Positions 4,409-5,816 of a DNA stretch of 5,816 nt are shown in pieces. How positions within the stretch are numbered: position 1 is the first letter of the stretch; every line of letters starts with the position of its first letter. The DNA is from Sporomusaceae bacterium UBA1887 (GTDB lineage: Bacteria; Bacillota; Negativicutes; Sporomusales; DSM-15969), in NCBI GenBank assembly GCA_002337925.1, contig DDHB01000024.1:9058-14873 (forward strand). Direction: 5' to 3'. A model generated the notes under the pieces. The model had not been told where the DNA came from. It did not search any database and saw only the letters and a program-made list of their open reading frames with translations. The position numbers and the translations under genes are program-made.

Positions 4409-5816
4409 TTAATCCCGCTCTAAACCATATTTCTTTAAATAACGGTACAATGTTACGCGGCTGACGTCAAGCATATTTGCCAGGCGGCTAATATTGCCTC
4501 CAGCTGCTTTCCAGGCCTCAACAAATATGTCCTTATCTTCCTTCCAGGCTTTTCCCGGGGTAGATTCACCAGGCAGGACAATATCCTCATCTGTTATATG
4601 CTCGCCGCTTGTATTGAAAAAGGCCTGCTCTACAACACCCTGAAGCTGCTTAATATTGCCTGGCCACTCATAGGACATCAATAGTTCAGCCGCAGCTTCG
4701 GTCAGCTCTTTTTTAGCGAGATTGTGCTGTTCAGCCAGTTCACTGATAATATGTTCCGCCAGCAGGGGAATATCTTCTCTGCGGGACCGCAATGAAGGCA
4801 TCCGCAATACAACTTTACTTATGATGTCATGAAGCTGACTAGCAAAAACACCTTTTTCCGTCAATCTCTTAACATCGCTGTCGCAGGCAGCAATAATCCG
4901 CGCATCAAAAGAACGTAATACATCTTCACCTACGCGGTAAGTTTTACCTGATGACAGGGCAGACGCCAGGCGGATCTGTAAATGATAAGGAATTTTCTCA
5001 ACTTCATCAAGGAAAAGGGTTCCGCCATTCGCCAGTTCTAATTTACCGGGACGGCTTTCTTCTCCAAAGATATTGCCAAACAATTCGCCTTCCAGGAGTT
5101 CAGCCGGCATATCGCCGCAGCGAACAGAGATCAGCGGCCCTGCTGCCCGGTTGCTTCCCTGATGAATACCGTGGGCCAACCGCTGCTTGCCAGTCCCCGG
5201 CTCCCCTTGAAGCAGCGTATGATTGCCACTTTTGGCTGCACGGGCAGCCTTGTCCTTCATGGAAGCAAAAGCAGTATCTTGTCCTACCATTGACCCCATG
5301 CTGTAACGGGCTGTATAGCCTACGGCATGAGCTACCAGTGTTCGCAGATCTTCAATCGGCTGAGATATAGCCACAATGCCGCCGACTTCATTATCGCGGT
5401 ACAAAGGAACAACAGTCGTAATGTCTTCGTAGGTTTTCTGTGCTGTGATCCAAGTAACTTCCTTATTGTAGGAAGGGATTCCTAAGAAGCCTTTATATAG
5501 AGGCGTATGGCGATAATTAAGTACTACATCGCTTAAATTAGGATACGTATCTCCCTTATTATAAGAGGCAATGCCGGATAAACGGCTTTGGCCCAGCTTA
5601 TTCGTATAGGCCACTTCCCCACCAGGTAAAATATGATAAACAGCATGCGGCACAGCGTCTAAGATAGCCTGCTTGGCATCCAGTCTCGCCTGCAGCTGCA
5701 GATAGGTTTCCAGAGCATGCGTCATACTCAGCATTAATGCCGCAATAGAGCTGTAAGGCAGTTCTTGCTGTTGCACGGAAACCAATGTAAGGATATATTG
5801 CAGTTCACCGTTCAAA
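4409..5816 (-). CDS. PAS / AAA+ / Fis-type HTH transcriptional regulator (partial, degenerate enhancer-binding protein)
   Basis: The gene runs off the right edge; 468 residues are visible, counted from the first full codon at 5815. That codon is TTG and is probably internal. Residues 1-45 look like the end of a sensory GAF-type region. A PAS-like domain spans about 48-165 (ILDAVPHAVYHILPGGEVAYTN at its start). The AAA+ domain (about 175-400) has Walker A GEPGTGKQ (204-211), Walker B TLFLDE (266-271) and YEWPGNIKQL (382-391). A Fis-type helix-turn-helix ends the protein (GGNISRLANMLDVSRVTLYRYL, 439-460). The layout is that of AcoR/DhaR-type activators. The GAFTGA loop that contacts sigma-54 is missing: the matching stretch reads GNIFGEESRP (247-256). 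The arginine-finger segment reads FASQLHDII (324-332), without the usual arginines. It may therefore act with sigma-70-type polymerase, as the E. coli DhaR and TyrR do. The ligand is unknown. It is probably co-transcribed with trmB. Confidence 0.9.
   Translation of the reverse strand, partial: LNGELQYILTLVSVQQQELPYSSIAALMLSMTHALETYLQLQARLDAKQAILDAVPHAVYHILPGGEVAYTNKLGQSRLSGIASYNKGDTYPNLSDVVLNYRHTPLYKGFLGIPSYNKEVTWITAQKTYEDITTVVPLYRDNEVGGIVAISQPIEDLRTLVAHAVGYTARYSMGSMVGQDTAFASMKDKAARAAKSGNHTLLQGEPGTGKQRLAHGIHQGSNRAAGPLISVRCGDMPAELLEGELFGNIFGEESRPGKLELANGGTLFLDEVEKIPYHLQIRLASALSSGKTYRVGEDVLRSFDARIIAACDSDVKRLTEKGVFASQLHDIISKVVLRMPSLRSRREDIPLLAEHIISELAEQHNLAKKELTEAAAELLMSYEWPGNIKQLQGVVEQAFFNTSGEHITDEDIVLPGESTPGKAWKEDKDIFVEAWKAAGGNISRLANMLDVSRVTLYRYLKKYGLERD

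Noticed and set aside
4951..5370. 139-codon open frame on the plus strand inside the regulator gene
   Set aside because: It lies opposite a clear PAS/AAA+ coding region, and its composition shows no recognisable domain or start signal.

Overview
The window looks like a chromosomal segment of an endospore-forming Firmicute. My best guess is the Negativicutes (Sporomusa/Pelosinus-like), based on moderate GC, AGGAGG-type ribosome binding sites, a DUF2935 protein and an AcoR/DhaR-type Fis-family regulator. That placement is an inference from gene content and style; no rRNA or other marker gene is present. Nothing suggests a plasmid, phage or insertion sequence: there are no transposases, tRNAs, integrases or CRISPR repeats.

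Layout from left to right. (1) 48-1220, minus: a ten-helix SEDS peptidoglycan polymerase of the FtsW/SpoVE type, with a well-formed extended -10 promoter just upstream. (2) 1347-2276, plus: a divergently transcribed cytoplasmic protein with beta-propeller-like repeats and no recognised function. (3) 2282-2307: a strong hairpin that separates this gene from the convergent gene to its right. (4) 2330-3637, minus: a duplicated DUF2935 (ferritin-like helical bundle) protein with an unusual 45-residue tract made almost only of Asp and Cys. (5) 3720-4373, minus: trmB, the tRNA m7G46 methyltransferase, starting at GTG. (6) 4409 to the right edge, minus: the C-terminal part of a PAS / AAA+ / Fis-HTH regulator whose start lies outside the window.

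The regulator and trmB are 35 bases apart with no terminator and are probably co-transcribed. The DUF2935 gene follows 82 bases later and may be read from the same transcript. It also has its own candidate promoter, resembling the sporulation sigma-E consensus, and short TACAG repeats upstream. The SEDS protein acts in cell-wall synthesis and TrmB in tRNA modification. No single pathway joins all five genes.

The two points most worth a second look are the Asp/Cys-rich tail of the DUF2935 protein, encoded by an imperfect GAY-triplet repeat, and the loss of the GAFTGA loop and arginine-finger residues from the AAA+ domain of the regulator. The second point argues against the sigma-54 dependence that automatic annotation would assign. 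I do not see convincing evidence of a multi-gene, previously undescribed system.
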